Assembly: GCA_903921405.1 (NCBI GenBank)
Contig: CAIXPV010000130.1
Location: 1 to 28,741, forward strand
DNA: 28,741 nt
Source of the DNA: an uncultured Actinomycetes bacterium
GTDB lineage: Bacteria; Actinomycetota; Actinomycetes; Nanopelagicales; Nanopelagicaceae
Direction of reading: 5' to 3'
The position numbers were made by a program, and so were the translations under genes. Every line of letters begins with the position of its first letter. Position 1 is the stretch's first letter. This document shows, in pieces, positions 22,407 through 28,741 of the stretch. A model generated the notes under the pieces. The model did not search any database. It saw only the letters and a program-made list of their open reading frames with translations, and was not told where the DNA came from.

Positions 22407-23318
22407 ATGAAAACGACGCCTGCGAATAAGAATATTCGCAGGCGTCGTTCTCTTTCTAGAAACGATCGCTTTACACTTGCAGCCTTTATAGGTATTCCTA
22501 CACTGATGCAAATTATTTTTCTTTGGCTTCCGGCGTTAATCACAATCATCTTATCTTTCACTTATTGGAATGGCATAAATGTTGGCGATATTAAGTGGGC
22601 CGGTTTAGCTAATTACAGAAATATATTTTTTGGAACACCAGTTTTTTATGAGGCTCTAAAAAATAACGCAATTTGGCTCTTGTGGTTCACATTTATTGCT
22701 ACGCCACTGGGAATCCTCTTGGCGTACCAAATTGATCGTAAGATTAAAGGTCACAAACTCTTTGAGACAGTTTTCTATATTCCTGTGGTTCTATCCTTAG
22801 CTATCATCGGAATTATCTGGAATTTTATGTTTCAACCTGGCGGGTTTGTTCAAGGCCTTATGGGCAGAGACATAAGTAATGCGGTATCCATTTGGGGTAA
22901 CTACAGTATTAATACATATGTGATCATGGGCGTTGCTTCGTGGCGTCACATCGGGTACATCATGTTGCTGTATTTGGCAGGCTTAAAATCGGTAGATCCA
23001 TCTCTACGTGAAGCTTCGGCAATTGACGGGGCTACTGAATGGCAGACTTTTAGGAAGATAGTTTTACCGACCATGCGGCCGGTAAACATCATTATTGTTG
23101 TGATTACGATTATTGAGTCGCTTCGAGCGTTCGACCTCGTATATATTATTTATGGAACAAGCACTGCTTGGCCACTTCTGAATATCTTGGTCTTCCAAAA
23201 CTTTGCTGGCCAGGGAATTTCAATGAAGGGTGCTGCGTATGCAGTAATTTTATTAGTGCTTTGCGTAGGACCGATTCTTCTATATTTACGAAGTGTATTC
23301 AAGGAGGATCTCAAATGA
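22407..23318 (+). CDS. Sugar ABC transporter permease (MalF/UgpA type), second system
   Basis: A 303-aa permease with an arginine-rich cytosolic start (NIRRRRSLSRNDRF), helix 1 (FTLAAFIGIPTLMQIIFLWLPALITIILSF) and the EAA loop EASAIDGATEWQTFRKIVLPTMRP. AAGG lies seven bases before the ATG. Codons 2-15 form one arm-loop-arm of a 17-bp perfect hairpin, which would occlude or slow initiation unless melted. Its stop overlaps the next permease start (ATGA at 23315-23318). Confidence 0.92.
   Translation: MKTTPANKNIRRRRSLSRNDRFTLAAFIGIPTLMQIIFLWLPALITIILSFTYWNGINVGDIKWAGLANYRNIFFGTPVFYEALKNNAIWLLWFTFIATPLGILLAYQIDRKIKGHKLFETVFYIPVVLSLAIIGIIWNFMFQPGGFVQGLMGRDISNAVSIWGNYSINTYVIMGVASWRHIGYIMLLYLAGLKSVDPSLREASAIDGATEWQTFRKIVLPTMRPVNIIIVVITIIESLRAFDLVYIIYGTSTAWPLLNILVFQNFAGQGISMKGAAYAVILLVLCVGPILLYLRSVFKEDLK
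22412..22449 (+). other. 17-bp perfect hairpin within the first codons of the permease gene
   Basis: AACGACGCCTGCGAATA (22412-22428) and its exact reverse complement (22433-22449) enclose the loop AGAA. The stem begins two bases after the ATG codon of the permease and lies wholly in its coding sequence. It occupies the same place as the 6774 hairpin in the other sugar transporter, but with unrelated sequence. It probably protects the receptor mRNA 3' end and damps permease expression. Confidence 0.85.
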
Positions 23319-24202
23319 GTTCTTCCATTGTGCAAAACAAGGAATACCGCAATAAACAAAAGGTTAAAGACAATTTCATCTCCGCTTTTATTGGATTCTT
23401 TGCTTTTGTTTGGATTTTTCCTATTCTTTGGACTATCTGGACTTCTTTGCGTCCCTACAATGACATTATTTCAAATGGTGTATTTTCGTGGCCTAGGCAT
23501 TTAAATTTAGATAATTACTTCACTGCATTTCGTAAAATGGGATTAACGCATTATTTCTTAAATACTCTTTACGTAACAATTCCTGCGGTTGTATTAACAC
23601 TCTTCTTAGGTTCTTTAATTGCATTTGTAGTTTCACGATACTCTTTTAGATTTAATTTGAGTCTCTTATTGCTATTCACTGCAGGAAATATGCTGCCAAT
23701 TGTTTTGACATATATACCTGTATTTTGGTTGTATATAAAGATTGGTGATTTGTTTGGCAATCGATCTTTGCTTTATAACAACTATCTTGGAATTATTTTG
23801 GTGCATGTAGCTTTCCAAGTTGGATTTGCTACCTTCGTGCTGTCGTCTTATATGAAGACAGTTCCAAAAGAGATTTCAGAGTCAGCAATTATTGATGGCG
23901 CATCAGTGTTTAGGCACTACTGGAATGTCATGTTGCCATTATTGCGGCCGCCCTTAGCAGCTCTCGGAGTGTTGATGAGTTGCTGGATTTATAATGATTT
24001 CTTCTGGGCATTGATTTTGATGTCACAGGACTCAAAGCGACCCGTGACCTCAGCTTTGCGCCAGTTACAGGGCCAATACATCACGGATTTCAACCTCTTG
24101 GCAGCAGGAGCGATAATTGTGGCTGCACCAACTGTAATTCTCTTTTTTGTATTACGTAAGCAGTTCGTATCTGGCCTCACTCTCGGTTCAACTAAAGGAT
24201 AA
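23315..24202 (+). CDS. Sugar ABC transporter permease (MalG/UgpE type), second system
   Basis: A 295-aa permease. ATG 23315 is chosen because a strong AAGGAGG lies just upstream and it overlaps the stop of the first permease; the frame further upstream (to 23168) is a shadow of that gene. Helix 1 is FISAFIGFFAFVWIFPILWTIWTSL and the EAA loop is ESAIIDGASVFRHYWNVMLPLLRPPLAA. The next gene follows after two bases. No ATPase gene is present, so it probably shares one with the importer at 5302-8521. Confidence 0.92.
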   Translation: MSSSIVQNKEYRNKQKVKDNFISAFIGFFAFVWIFPILWTIWTSLRPYNDIISNGVFSWPRHLNLDNYFTAFRKMGLTHYFLNTLYVTIPAVVLTLFLGSLIAFVVSRYSFRFNLSLLLLFTAGNMLPIVLTYIPVFWLYIKIGDLFGNRSLLYNNYLGIILVHVAFQVGFATFVLSSYMKTVPKEISESAIIDGASVFRHYWNVMLPLLRPPLAALGVLMSCWIYNDFFWALILMSQDSKRPVTSALRQLQGQYITDFNLLAAGAIIVAAPTVILFFVLRKQFVSGLTLGSTKG

Positions 24203-24204
24203 AC

Positions 24205-25155
24205 ATGAAAGCAATTCAGATCACCGCATTCGGTGGTCCAGACTCTATGCACTTAGTTGATTTACCAGATCCCATAGCCGGTGAAGGCCAAGAAGTTATC
24301 GATGTGAGCGCTATAGGAATTAACTATGCCGATACACATCAAACTGAAAACTCATACCTATCTCCTCAAACTCTTCCACTAGTTCCGGGCATTGAAGTAG
24401 TTGGAACAACTGCATCGGGTCGACGTGTGTTGGCACCCGTTGCAAGCGGGGGATATGCACAGAAAGCTTTGGCATATTCAGCAGCGATGATTGATATTCC
24501 TGACGGTGTAAGTGATTCGCAAGCGTTGTGCATGCTAGTTCAAGGCTCAACTGCGTGGCATATTTTAAAGACTGTCGGACATGTAAAGCCAGGTGAGAGC
24601 GTTGTGATTCATGCAGCTGCTGGCGGAGTAGGAACAATTGCAATTCAACTTGCGAAGATGTGGGGTGCAAAAGTAATCGCAGTTGCATCGACGCCAGAAA
24701 AGCGTGAGCTTGCAACCTCATTAGGCGCAGATGTAGTTGTAGATGCAACCGTTGACGATTTAGCTGGTGCAATCAAGAGTGCAAATGGTGGCAAGCGCGT
24801 TGATTTAGTTTTAGAGATGGTTGGAGGAACAACATTTGATCAGAGTTTGGAAGTTCTTGCACCATTTGGTCGTTTAATAACTTACGGAATGGCATCTCGC
24901 ACCGCGCCCACACCAATTCATCCAGGATCGCTGATGGGTGGATCCAAAACCATCACAGGTTTTTGGCTTTCACACTGCTTTGGCAGCAAAGAGTTAATGA
25001 ACGATGTCATTGCCGAGCTCTTTGAGTTAGTGAAATCGGGAAAGCTACATCCAGTCGTTGCAATGAGTTTTCCATTAAGTCAGGCAACTAAGGCCCACCA
25101 AGTGATGTTGGCCCGCCAAACCAGCGGCAAAATCACGCTAATTCCTGGCCAGTAA
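24205..25155 (+). CDS. Zinc-independent medium-chain quinone oxidoreductase-like protein
   Basis: A 316-aa MDR-superfamily protein: GroES-like N-domain (INYADTHQTENSY, LPLVPGIEVVG), then the Rossmann domain with HAAAGGVGTIAIQLAKMWGAKVIAVAS (136-162) typical of NADPH:quinone reductases. The zinc-ligand cysteines of alcohol dehydrogenases are missing. The gene follows the permease after two bases, so it is likely co-transcribed with the second sugar transporter; the link may be functional or only positional. It ends about 55 bases before tRNA-Thr. Substrate unknown; quinones or enones are usual for the family. Confidence 0.85.
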   Translation: MKAIQITAFGGPDSMHLVDLPDPIAGEGQEVIDVSAIGINYADTHQTENSYLSPQTLPLVPGIEVVGTTASGRRVLAPVASGGYAQKALAYSAAMIDIPDGVSDSQALCMLVQGSTAWHILKTVGHVKPGESVVIHAAAGGVGTIAIQLAKMWGAKVIAVASTPEKRELATSLGADVVVDATVDDLAGAIKSANGGKRVDLVLEMVGGTTFDQSLEVLAPFGRLITYGMASRTAPTPIHPGSLMGGSKTITGFWLSHCFGSKELMNDVIAELFELVKSGKLHPVVAMSFPLSQATKAHQVMLARQTSGKITLIPGQ

Positions 25156-25209
25156 GAAAAGGATTTATCGAAAGGCCGTACCTGCCTGTACGCTCAGCAT
25201 TCAATTAGC

Positions 25210-25282
25210 GCCCCCCTAGCTCAGTTGGTAGAGCGTTTCCATGGTAAGGAAAAGGTCACCGGTCCGATTCCGGTGGGGGGCT
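25210..25282 (+). tRNA. tRNA-Thr (anticodon GGT)
   Basis: A full cloverleaf folds by eye: acceptor GCCCCCC/GGGGGGC, D-arm GCTC/GAGC, anticodon stem TTTCC/GGAAA with loop ATGGTAA (GGT at 34-36), and T-arm ACCGG/CCGGT with loop TCCGATT. It is 73 nt with discriminator T; the CCA is not encoded. Confidence 0.95.
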
Positions 25283-25331
25283 CGAAAAGAGCTCCTTCAC
25301 TAGAAGTCGGATCTTTTCAAAGCACACCCCT

Positions 25332-25405
25332 GGCGGGGTAGCTCAGCTTGGTAGAGCAAGCGGCTCATAATCGCTGTGTCGTGGGTTCAAATCCCGCTCC
25401 CGCTA
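25332..25405 (+). tRNA. tRNA-Met (anticodon CAT, elongator type)
   Basis: Cloverleaf of 74 nt: acceptor GGCGGGG/TCCCGCT with G-U pairs at both ends, D-arm GCTC/GAGC, anticodon loop CTCATAA, T-arm GTGGG/CCCGC, discriminator A. The tRNA-Thr/tRNA-Met/rpmG order is the common actinobacterial one, which supports elongator Met over lysidine-modified Ile. Confidence 0.93.
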
Positions 25406-25417
25406 CTAGTTCGACCC

Positions 25418-25432
25418 GCGCGAATTTCGCGC
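25418..25432. other. GC-rich palindrome between tRNA-Met and rpmG
   Basis: GCGCGAATTTCGCGC is symmetric around one central base. It lies 12 bases after the tRNA-Met gene and could be a processing or weak termination hairpin; no U-tract follows. Confidence 0.4.
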
Positions 25433-25487
25433 ATTGAGAGGCCTCGGGTAACCTAAGCCCCTCGATAACCAATGAAGGAGTAAGACC

Positions 25488-25658
25488 ATGGCAAGTAAGA
25501 GCGCGGACGTACGTCCAAAGATCACCATGGCCTGCGTTGATTGCAAAGAACGTAACTACATTACAAAGAAGAACCGCCGCAACGATCCAGACCGTATGGA
25601 GCTCAAGAAGTTCTGTCCACGTTGCAAGTTGTCAACGCTTCACCGCGAAACCCGCTAA
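25488..25658 (+). CDS. rpmG: 50S ribosomal protein L33
   Basis: A 56-aa ribosomal protein of the zinc-binding (C+) type, with CVDC (Cys16, Cys19) and CPRC (Cys43, Cys46). Conserved segments include VRPKITMACVDCKERNY, TKKNRRNDPDRMELKKFCP and the terminal HRETR. AAGGAG precedes the ATG. The stop overlaps the next start (TAATG). The location beside tRNA-Met and two MaoC genes is the actinobacterial standard and anchors the right part of the window in the core genome. Confidence 0.97.
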   Translation: MASKSADVRPKITMACVDCKERNYITKKNRRNDPDRMELKKFCPRCKLSTLHRETR

Positions 25659-26047
25659 TGATCAATCCCGATTCTGTCGGGCGCACTTTTGAAGGTGCAG
25701 ATCTCATTACCGTTACACAATCTGAGATTGATTCTTTTGCTACCGTCATTGGCGAAACTAAAACATCGGTAGCTCCTCCAACTTTTTCTATTCGTATCTC
25801 GCTGTCACAGTATGAATCGATTCTGACGCAGCCAGAGGTTGGAGTTGATTGGACTCGCCTTGTTCACGGCGATCAGAAGTTTGAAATCTATCGGCCAATT
25901 GTTGCCGGCGATACTTTTACATGTTCAGCGACCATTGAGACTCTAAGAGTTGCTGCCGGAAATGAAATTATCACCGTGCGATCTGATTTACATAATGGAT
26001 CTGAATTAGTTGTTTCTTCATGGTCAACTTTGGTGGTGCGCGGATGA
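25658..26047 (+). CDS. MaoC-type dehydratase, FAS1-like N-terminal domain protein (HadA-like)
   Basis: A 129-aa hot-dog protein: INPDSVGRTFEGADLITVTQSEIDSFATVIGE, APPTFSIRISL, and VHGDQKFEIYRPIVAGDTFTCSATI. It corresponds to the HadA/HadC-like subunit, which lacks the full catalytic hydratase motif and pairs with the HadB-like protein encoded next. The pair is thought to act as a (3R)-hydroxyacyl thioester dehydratase. ATG 25658 overlaps the rpmG stop; an earlier in-frame ATG at 25622 lies inside rpmG and is rejected. Confidence 0.9.
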   Translation: MINPDSVGRTFEGADLITVTQSEIDSFATVIGETKTSVAPPTFSIRISLSQYESILTQPEVGVDWTRLVHGDQKFEIYRPIVAGDTFTCSATIETLRVAAGNEIITVRSDLHNGSELVVSSWSTLVVRG

Positions 26048-26439
26048 TTGAAATCGGCACAGTATTAAATGAGCATGTGTTCTCAATCGATCGCGCCTTA
26101 CTTAAGGCATATGCCGATGCCAGTGGTGATCAGAATCTAATTCATCAAAATGAAGAGTTTGCTTTATCGGTTGGACTTCCAAATGTCATTGCACATGGAA
26201 TGTTAACCATGGCCCTTGTTGGTAAGTACATCAGCGACTGGGCGGGTGACCCAGCTAATGTAAATGAGTTCTCGGCTAGATTTATAAAGCCAGTTATTGT
26301 TCCTGCTCATGAGAGCGTCGATTTAACGGTCAATGCAACAGTAGTTGAGATCAATGGCGATCGCATTAAGGTAGAAATTACTGCGACATCGGCAGGAGTC
26401 AAAGTATTAGGAATGGCCAAAGCAGTAGTCACTAAATGA
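26044..26439 (+). CDS. MaoC-type (3R)-hydroxyacyl dehydratase (HadB-like)
   Basis: A 131-aa hot-dog protein with the hydratase-2 motif: YADASGDQNLIHQNEEFA supplies the catalytic Asp and His, and VIAHGMLTMALVG follows. It is the catalytic partner of the HadA-like protein upstream, with which it overlaps (ATGA at 26044-26047). Substrate would be a 3-hydroxyacyl thioester of fatty acid synthesis. It overlaps the following gene in the same way. Confidence 0.93.
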   Translation: MIEIGTVLNEHVFSIDRALLKAYADASGDQNLIHQNEEFALSVGLPNVIAHGMLTMALVGKYISDWAGDPANVNEFSARFIKPVIVPAHESVDLTVNATVVEINGDRIKVEITATSAGVKVLGMAKAVVTK

Positions 26440-27323
26440 GCGCGCCAGATTCAGTCATTGAATTAGCAGATGCACGCATACACGCGCGAGAAGCTAAAGA
26501 TTTCCCCCTTGCTGACAGGTTACGAAATCTGATTGCGCAAGCCGGCTATGAAGTAGTCGATGTTGCCGATGGGTATGAACTCAATGAAAAAGCCGCTTTC
26601 ATAACTCTGGCATTTGCCCGTGACATCCGCCCCATTGATTTAGAGAAAGAAGTAACTGTCGCACTAATCGTTGATGGTTTCAGTGAAGATGCCCTCATTA
26701 GTGTTAATTTGATTAAGCAACACAGCGATTGCGGCGTGGTAATCCTTTCAATCGGCGACCCAGGTCTATTAGTACAAGCAATGGATTCGCGAACGTACTT
26801 GTTCGCAGTCCAACCTGGCGCCAGCTGGGGTGATTGTGCAAATGCGCTGCTACAAAAAATACAAAGTACGTATGTTGTGGTCATCGACCCAGCAACACGT
26901 TTCACCGGCGATGCGCTATCGCCCGCGATCGCTGAGTTAGAAAAAGCTGAGTTCGTTGCAGTTGGTTGGCGTGGGGGCTTAATCAATGTTGATGATGAGT
27001 GGCGCAGTGTCACAGACAGTGGTGCTGGAGAAGTCGATGTTCTGCATTCATTCTTTATGGCCTTTAATCGGGAAGCAGTTTTAGAGACTGGTGGATTTAA
27101 TCTTCGTGCCGTTTATTTTCAATACGCCGATGTTGAGCTCTCACTAAAGATTCGCCAAGCAGGTGGGCGCCTATTGCAGATGGATTTACCTCTTGAACTT
27201 AGCCGCCACCATGCATATGAAGACGCCGATCCTGCCTTTCGAGAAGCTCAGGCTACAAAGAATCTCAACCGTATTCTTGAGCGCTTTAAAGGTAAGAGCG
27301 CAATTTTGTCGCCACGTCGCTAA
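26436..27323 (+). CDS. Glycosyltransferase-family-2-like protein with CysRS-tail-like N-terminus
   Basis: A 295-aa protein in two parts. Residues 1-50 (IELADARIHAREAKDFPLADRLRNLIAQAGYEVVDVADGYEL) look like the C-terminal helical tail of cysteinyl-tRNA synthetase. From about 70 on it resembles a GT-A fold: VTVALIVDGFSEDALISVNLI, VVVIDPATRFTGDALSPAI, then FFMAFNREAVLETGGFNLRAVYFQYADVELSLKIRQAGGRLLQM, which is the acceptor-side segment of GT2 enzymes. The catalytic DxD is not clear. No membrane segment is visible. It sits between the hadAB-like pair and murB, overlapping the former (ATGA). Function is unknown. Confidence 0.7.
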   Translation: MSAPDSVIELADARIHAREAKDFPLADRLRNLIAQAGYEVVDVADGYELNEKAAFITLAFARDIRPIDLEKEVTVALIVDGFSEDALISVNLIKQHSDCGVVILSIGDPGLLVQAMDSRTYLFAVQPGASWGDCANALLQKIQSTYVVVIDPATRFTGDALSPAIAELEKAEFVAVGWRGGLINVDDEWRSVTDSGAGEVDVLHSFFMAFNREAVLETGGFNLRAVYFQYADVELSLKIRQAGGRLLQMDLPLELSRHHAYEDADPAFREAQATKNLNRILERFKGKSAILSPRR

Positions 27324-27332
27324 CCTTTGACT

Positions 27333-28349
27333 ATGACCGAGCTATCGAAATACACCAGCCTTCGTGTGGGTGGCCCGGCAACCACGATTGTTCAAGTTTC
27401 TAGTGAGGCTGAAATCATTGCAGCGATTGAATCTGCTGGTAACTCCCCAATTCTTATTATTGGTGGGGGAACAAATGTTTTAGTGGCAGATAGTGGTTTT
27501 GCTGGCACTGTGATTCGTATTTCAAATAACAGCGTTGAATCCGAAGTCGATGCATGTAGTGGCGCAACGCTAACAATTGGTGCAGGTGAAAACTGGGACA
27601 ACTTTGTTAAGACAACTATTTCGCGTGGCTTTGCAGGCCTTGAAACTCTCAGCGGAATTCCCGGAACTGTTGGCGCTGCTCCGATTCAAAATATCGGAGC
27701 CTATGGACATGAAGTCAGCGAGTTCATCACTCGAGTTCGCACCTATGATCGCGAGAAAAAAGCGATACAGACTTTTACAAATGCCGAGTGTCAGTTTTCT
27801 TATCGCACCTCATATTTCAAGGAACATCCAGGCCGCTATGTTGTTTTAGATGTTGCATTCCAACTGCGTATCGGTGAAATGACTACGCCGATTACTTATC
27901 TTGAACTAGCAAAGAAGTTAGAGATTGAACTTGGTGATAAGTCGTCAGTTGTGGATTGTAGATCTGCAGTCTTGGAACTGCGAGCAAACAAGGGAATGTT
28001 GCTCTCACCAGATGATCACGACTCATGGTCGGCCGGTTCATTTTTTACCAACCCGATAATTTCTCAGCAGGCTGCCGATGCGCTACCAAATTCTGCACCA
28101 AAGTGGCCTCTTACTGACGGTCGCGTAAAAGTCTCTGCAGCTTGGTTAATTGAAAACTCAGGAATCCATAAAGGTGACGAACTTGGAGGCGCAAGGATTT
28201 CTAGCAAGCATGTTCTGGCGCTCACGAATTCTGGTACTGCAACTGCCAGTGATATCGCTGCTTTAGCTAAACGCGCGCGTGATCATGTTCAGCAAGCCTT
28301 TGGAATTACTTTAGTTGCCGAAGTAAATCTAATTGGAATAGAGATTTAG
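27333..28349 (+). CDS. murB: UDP-N-acetylenolpyruvoylglucosamine reductase
   Basis: A 338-aa FAD enzyme of peptidoglycan precursor synthesis, which reduces UDP-GlcNAc-enolpyruvate to UDP-MurNAc. FAD-binding segments are LRVGGPA, ILIIGGGTNVLVADSGFAGTVI and ETLSGIPGTVGAAPIQNIGAYGHEV. SYRTSYFK marks the type I enzyme, SAGSFFTNPI holds the catalytic serine, and SAAWLIENSGI and the terminal VAEVNLIGIE with the proton-relay Glu complete it. ATG 27333 is preferred over the TTG two codons earlier. The stop overlaps the convergent aminotransferase stop by four bases. Confidence 0.96.
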   Translation: MTELSKYTSLRVGGPATTIVQVSSEAEIIAAIESAGNSPILIIGGGTNVLVADSGFAGTVIRISNNSVESEVDACSGATLTIGAGENWDNFVKTTISRGFAGLETLSGIPGTVGAAPIQNIGAYGHEVSEFITRVRTYDREKKAIQTFTNAECQFSYRTSYFKEHPGRYVVLDVAFQLRIGEMTTPITYLELAKKLEIELGDKSSVVDCRSAVLELRANKGMLLSPDDHDSWSAGSFFTNPIISQQAADALPNSAPKWPLTDGRVKVSAAWLIENSGIHKGDELGGARISSKHVLALTNSGTATASDIAALAKRARDHVQQAFGITLVAEVNLIGIEI

Positions 28350-28741
28350 CCTTCAGTTAATAAAGCTTTGATTCGCCCAATTCCTTCAACGATATCGGCA
28401 TCGCTTGTGGCATATGAAAAACGTAAGTAACCAGAGGGGCCAAAGGCCTCACCCGGTACAGCGGCAACTTCAACTTCATCTAACAACAGCGTTGCTAGTT
28501 CTGCCGATGTAGTTGGAGTTTTCCCACGGATTGTCTTTCCAAGCACGCCTTTTACAGATGGATAGACATAGAAAGCGCCCTGTGGAGTTGGACAAACAAA
28601 TCCTGGAATCTCATTGAGCAGATCAACTATCAACTTACGCCGACGGTTAAAGGCTTCGCCCATTGCATGTACTGCAGCTAAATCTCCACTGACTGCTGCA
28701 ATTGCTGCACGTTGTGAAACATTTGAAACATTTGACGTTAA
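28346..28741 (-). CDS. Aspartate aminotransferase-family protein, C-terminal part (cut by window end)
   Basis: The last 131 residues of a PLP-dependent class I/II aminotransferase. The frame is open to the window edge, reading SNVSNVSQRAAIAAVSGDLAAVHAMGEAFNRRRKLIVDLLNEIPGF, then PTPQGAFYVYPSV, AAVPGEAFGPSGYLRFSYATSDADIVEGIGRIKALL. The PLP lysine and N-terminus lie outside. The substrate-carboxylate Arg is in GYLRFSYA. Aspartate transaminase next to murB and ahead of secE/nusG is a common actinobacterial arrangement. Confidence 0.92.
   Translation of the reverse strand, partial: LTSNVSNVSQRAAIAAVSGDLAAVHAMGEAFNRRRKLIVDLLNEIPGFVCPTPQGAFYVYPSVKGVLGKTIRGKTPTTSAELATLLLDEVEVAAVPGEAFGPSGYLRFSYATSDADIVEGIGRIKALLTEG

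Noticed and set aside
23168..23314. Longer N-terminus for the second MalG-type permease
   Set aside because: It overlaps the upstream permease by about 150 bases; a strong AAGGAGG supports ATG 23315.
25176..25192. Hairpin CGTAC/GTACG as a terminator after the quinone oxidoreductase gene
   Set aside because: Only five base pairs and no T-run.
25332..25405. tRNA-Ile with lysidine-modified CAT anticodon
   Set aside because: Position between tRNA-Thr and rpmG and overall similarity to actinobacterial elongator tRNA-Met.
25200..25410. tRNA pair as an integration site for the accessory island
   Set aside because: No integrase, attachment-site repeat or tRNA 3' fragment was found elsewhere in the window; the position next to the island is suggestive only.
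25622..25657. Longer N-terminus for the HadA-like protein
   Set aside because: It would lie inside rpmG; the TAATG start at 25658 matches the overlap style of neighbouring genes.

Overview
The window looks like a chromosomal segment of a streamlined, low-to-moderate G+C actinobacterium, most probably a planktonic freshwater lineage of the acI/Nanopelagicales type. This taxonomic call is inference. It rests on the actinobacterial gene order at the right end (tRNA-Thr, tRNA-Met, rpmG, two MaoC-type dehydratases, murB, aspartate aminotransferase), the AT-leaning codon use, the very short intergenic gaps and the many TAATG/ATGA gene overlaps. I see no IS element, integrase, CRISPR array, rRNA or phage gene.

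Layout. 184-3756: a polar amino acid ABC transporter (binding lipoprotein, permease, ATPase) followed by an M24-peptidase-fold protein that has lost most of its metal ligands. 3862-16618: a catabolic island that I read as a near-complete sulfosugar (probably sulfoquinovose) mineralisation pathway. It holds a fucose-isomerase-type isomerase, a sugar ABC transporter without its own ATPase, a FadR-type GntR regulator, a PfkB kinase, a YihT-type sulfofructose-phosphate aldolase, a convergent Gfo/Idh/MocA oxidoreductase (candidate NAD-dependent sulfoquinovosidase), sulfolactate sulfo-lyase SuyAB, two 2-hydroxyacid dehydrogenases of the families that epimerise sulfolactate, and a YeiH/SuyZ-type sulfite/sulfate exporter. 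16615-20910: an operon with a CsoR/CstR-type operator inside its promoter. It encodes a CstR-like persulfide-type regulator, a rhodanese lipoprotein, a CoA-disulfide-reductase/rhodanese fusion, two paralogous tiny Cys-rich proteins, a small membrane methyltransferase, a thioredoxin and a SAM methyltransferase, and it ends in an intrinsic terminator. 20929-25155: a second sugar ABC transporter (Tat lipoprotein plus two permeases, again no ATPase) followed by a quinone-oxidoreductase-like gene. 25210-28741: the conserved core block.

Proposed chemistry: SQ-glycoside -> SQ (Gfo/Idh protein) -> sulfofructose (isomerase) -> SF-1-phosphate (PfkB) -> DHAP + sulfolactaldehyde (aldolase) -> sulfolactate (dehydrogenase not in the window) -> epimerisation through sulfopyruvate (two dehydrogenases) -> pyruvate + sulfite (SuyAB) -> export (YeiH family), with the adjacent sulfur-stress operon possibly handling reactive sulfur. 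A 13-bp motif of the form AGGTYWKACCACK occurs upstream of the isomerase, twice in the suyA/Gfo divergent region, and upstream of the second sugar transporter. It resembles FadR-subfamily operators and suggests that one GntR regulon ties these units together.

Three long perfect or near-perfect hairpins sit at or just inside the 5' ends of downstream genes (both binding-protein/permease junctions and the suyB/dehydrogenase junction), apparently nesting expression control inside coding sequence. Two genes have open frames reaching upstream with no ATG/GTG/TTG, suggesting rare start codons.
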